NCBI GenBank assembly: GCA_034437695.1
Contig: DAOTTJ010000292.1
Coordinates: 1-6,334 of the forward strand
Direction: 5' to 3'
Length of the DNA: 6,334 nucleotides
Origin: Paraktedonobacter sp034437695
GTDB taxonomy: Bacteria; Chloroflexota; Ktedonobacteria; Ktedonobacterales; Ktedonobacteraceae
Below the pieces are notes generated by a model. The model was not told the origin of the DNA and did not search any database. It worked only from the letters and a program-made list of their open reading frames with translations. The position numbers were made by a program, and so were the translations under genes. Shown in pieces: positions 5,134-6,334 of the stretch. Each line of letters opens with the position of its first letter. Within the stretch, counting starts at the first letter, position 1.

Positions 5134-5382
5134 CTACCGGTCCTGCGCCTTTCTCTGACGTTCAGCCTCTTTCTGCTCGCGCTCCTGGACCTTTCTGGCA
5201 AGTTTCTCAAGGTTCTGAGCGTAGAAACTAGTATGTCCACAGGAGAGACAGATGACCGCATCAAAGCTATCGCCTGGTGAACCCATCATGCCAACCACCC
5301 AGAAGAGTTCGCCGGAGAGTCCCGTAACGACGCGCCTTCCTCCACAGAGGGAACAGGGCAACTGGACTGCACGTTGTGTCAT
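5134..5382 (-). CDS. Small CxxC...CxxC zinc-ribbon protein with charged helical tail
   Basis: This 82-residue protein starts at the ATG at 5382, 7 bases after the stop of the upstream gene; its likely ribosome site AAAGGG overlaps that gene's last codons. Residues 10-14 (CSLCG) and 45-49 (CLSCG) form a split zinc ribbon, separated by GELFWVVGMMGSPGDSFDAV, followed by HTSFYAQNLEKL (50-61). The pattern of two Cys pairs, then Thr-x-Phe-Tyr and a helix, resembles small zinc-ribbon nucleic-acid-binding-type proteins such as the YpzJ/COG3478 group. Residues 57-82 are almost all charged or Gln (EREQKEAERQRKAQ) and should form a single helix or short coiled coil. It is probably cytoplasmic. An upstream extension to 5460 is open but overlaps the neighbouring gene and has no ribosome site. 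The tight spacing implies co-transcription and a functional link with the DUF3592-like membrane protein. The biochemical role is unknown. Confidence 0.75.
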   Translation of the reverse strand: MTQRAVQLPCSLCGGRRVVTGLSGELFWVVGMMGSPGDSFDAVICLSCGHTSFYAQNLEKLARKVQEREQKEAERQRKAQDR

Positions 5383-5389
5383 ACGCTGT

Positions 5390-5899
5390 TTACCCTTTGC
5401 TATACAGGCCGCTATAGTGGTCGCTGCGCCTGCCCACCAGGAGCGACCGCACCAGCACAATTACGCAGAGAACCAGCCAGCAAACCATCGGAATCGAAAA
5501 TCCAGCGAAGAAGATCCAGTCAAACGACCAGTCGCTCTCCGTGAGAAAATGCGTGGGATCGTCGGGCCGATACCAGATGGTCACATGATCGCCATCCGAG
5601 ACCACGCCGCTCGAACACATCGAAGAATCGGTAATATGATAGACCACCCCACGACTGCCAGTGAAAGTATACGTAAAGTAATCACTACCATTACCATCGT
5701 CATCCATAGCACACTCGCCAGCCTGTGTAGCGAGCGCAGTCGTCTGGACCCCCGTAAAGCGTGCCTGCACACCGGAGATATTTTCCAGCGCAGGCGAGCT
5801 GCCAGCGACGAGAAAGATGAGACAGAAGAGAAAAGAAAGTCCAAACACAATCCATTTTATACGCAAGAACCCGGTTTTTCGTGTTGCTTTAAGATACAT
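5390..5899 (-). CDS. DUF3592-like membrane protein
   Basis: ATG 5899 is chosen because AAAGGA (5908-5913) sits 8 bases before it; the in-frame ATG at 5908 abuts that site and could not use it. The 169-residue product has a basic start (KATRK), TM1 at about 15-33 (KWIVFGLSFLFCLIFLVAG), an extracytoplasmic domain of about 90 residues and TM2 at about 127-150, ending in a short basic tail. The middle domain has the DUF3592 layout: a beta strand VQARFTGVQ (44-52), YFTYTFTGSRGVVYHI (74-89), GDHVTIWYRPDDP (103-115), then a short run into TM2. That Gly-Asp-x-Val-x-x-x-Tyr-x-Pro-x-Asp-Pro block is the clearest family sign. C63 and C95 are both in the outer domain and could form a disulfide. The function of DUF3592 proteins is not established. 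It is the first gene of a two-gene unit with the zinc-ribbon protein. No clear promoter was found upstream. Confidence 0.78.
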   Translation of the reverse strand: MYLKATRKTGFLRIKWIVFGLSFLFCLIFLVAGSSPALENISGVQARFTGVQTTALATQAGECAMDDDGNGSDYFTYTFTGSRGVVYHITDSSMCSSGVVSDGDHVTIWYRPDDPTHFLTESDWSFDWIFFAGFSIPMVCWLVLCVIVLVRSLLVGRRSDHYSGLYSKG

Positions 5900-5913
5900 G
5901 CGAAACATCCTTT

Positions 5914-6323
5914 ATTGCTCAGCGTCCACATTCAGATGAACACCCAGAGCAACGACGAACGGCTGAGTCAATTAAACGCCACGCACCAACCTATGTCTAT
6001 GGCCTACCTCACAATAAGTTTGCCTTTCTTGTCGCATACCGCCTGCTCGACGAAGACGCCTTTTGCTACAAACCTTTCGCATCAATTTTTGAAATTTAAT
6101 CTGGTTGGCTTACCATACCCTCAATTCCGCCTTTCCTTAATCCGCAGTATGTGAGCCAAAAAACTCGTTGAGCGTCCCAGAAAACATGCCCGTCCCTTTC
6201 GTCTCTTTGTCCCAACTTTTCTGCTGCACAGGGGTGGGTTGAAAGGGTTTCGCTTTATCATAGCCTAACGTTGTACGTGTTCCTGGAAGAAAGGCGAACC
6301 GAATACTCGCTGAAGCATACGAC
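5914..6323. other. Gene-free stretch at the right edge
   Basis: No coding region with a credible start or family resemblance is visible on either strand. The long plus-strand open frame running to 6154 is antisense to the DUF3592-like gene and has no family features. A weak promoter-like pair, TTGAAA (6239-6244) and TAGCCT (6261-6266) with a 16-base spacer, points rightwards to a possible gene beyond the edge. The promoter of the minus-strand pair should also lie in 5914-6000 but was not identified. Confidence 0.5.
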
Positions 6324-6329
6324 GGAGGA
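6324..6329 (+). promoter_or_regulatory. Shine-Dalgarno-like site at the window edge
   Basis: GGAGGA lies 5 bases from the right end. The ATG at 6329 overlaps it and is too close to be used, so a plus-strand gene probably starts just outside the window. Confidence 0.35.
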
Positions 6330-6334
6330 TGCCA

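Noticed and set aside
5080..5280. Possible small membrane protein starting at ATG 5080 with AAAGG 8 bases upstream
   Set aside because: Its Leu/Phe/Ser-rich segment is simply the antisense of the Glu/Lys/Arg/Gln-rich tail of the minus-strand zinc-ribbon protein, whose Cys pattern is far better evidence.
5252..6154. 300-codon plus-strand open frame
   Set aside because: It is antisense to the DUF3592-like gene, which has membrane helices and family motifs. The plus-strand product is low in hydrophobic core residues and matches nothing.
1..6334. CRISPR array, transposase or phage genes
   Set aside because: No regularly spaced direct repeats and no open frame with transposase or phage motifs were found on either strand.

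Overview
The window looks like chromosomal DNA from a moderately GC-balanced, soil-type bacterium. The gene mix fits Chloroflexota, class Ktedonobacteria, best: an F420/Ddn-type oxidoreductase, a VIT1/CCC1 transporter, several small CxxC zinc-ribbon and DUF3592-like proteins, and GC-rich palindromic repeats in wide intergenic gaps. This placement rests on protein flavour and composition only; an actinobacterium is the main alternative.

Left part (1-1166). A gene of the aminoglycoside 2'-N-acetyltransferase family (240-773) is intact in frame except for one ochre stop at codon 31. Two copies of a GC-rich palindromic repeat (61-143 and 915-1017) bracket it in opposite orientation, with a 50-nt core that is identical once one copy is reverse-complemented. 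The gap between the gene and the right-hand copy holds further complementary segments.

Middle (1167-2980). A TetR-family regulator (1167-1775, +) converges on an orphan conserved protein of unknown function (2051-2554, -). The gap between them holds a small stem-loop. A gene-free stretch of about 430 bases follows, and it ends in an extended -10 promoter.

Right-middle (2980-4942). Three plus-strand genes lie in series with gaps of 100-171 bases: a VIT1/CCC1-family metal ion transporter, a zinc-ribbon protein with two membrane helices, and a Ddn-like deazaflavin-dependent oxidoreductase. The gaps are too wide to assume a single operon.

Right (4943-6334). A perfect 11-bp stem-loop lies between the oxidoreductase and a compact minus-strand pair: a DUF3592-like membrane protein (5390-5899) and, 7 bases downstream, a CxxC...CxxC zinc-ribbon protein with a charged helical tail (5134-5382). 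The last ~430 bases carry no recognisable gene, but a Shine-Dalgarno-like sequence at the very edge suggests that a plus-strand gene starts just outside. I see no CRISPR array, transposase, rRNA or credible tRNA. The least ordinary feature is the repeat-bracketed, stop-interrupted acetyltransferase.
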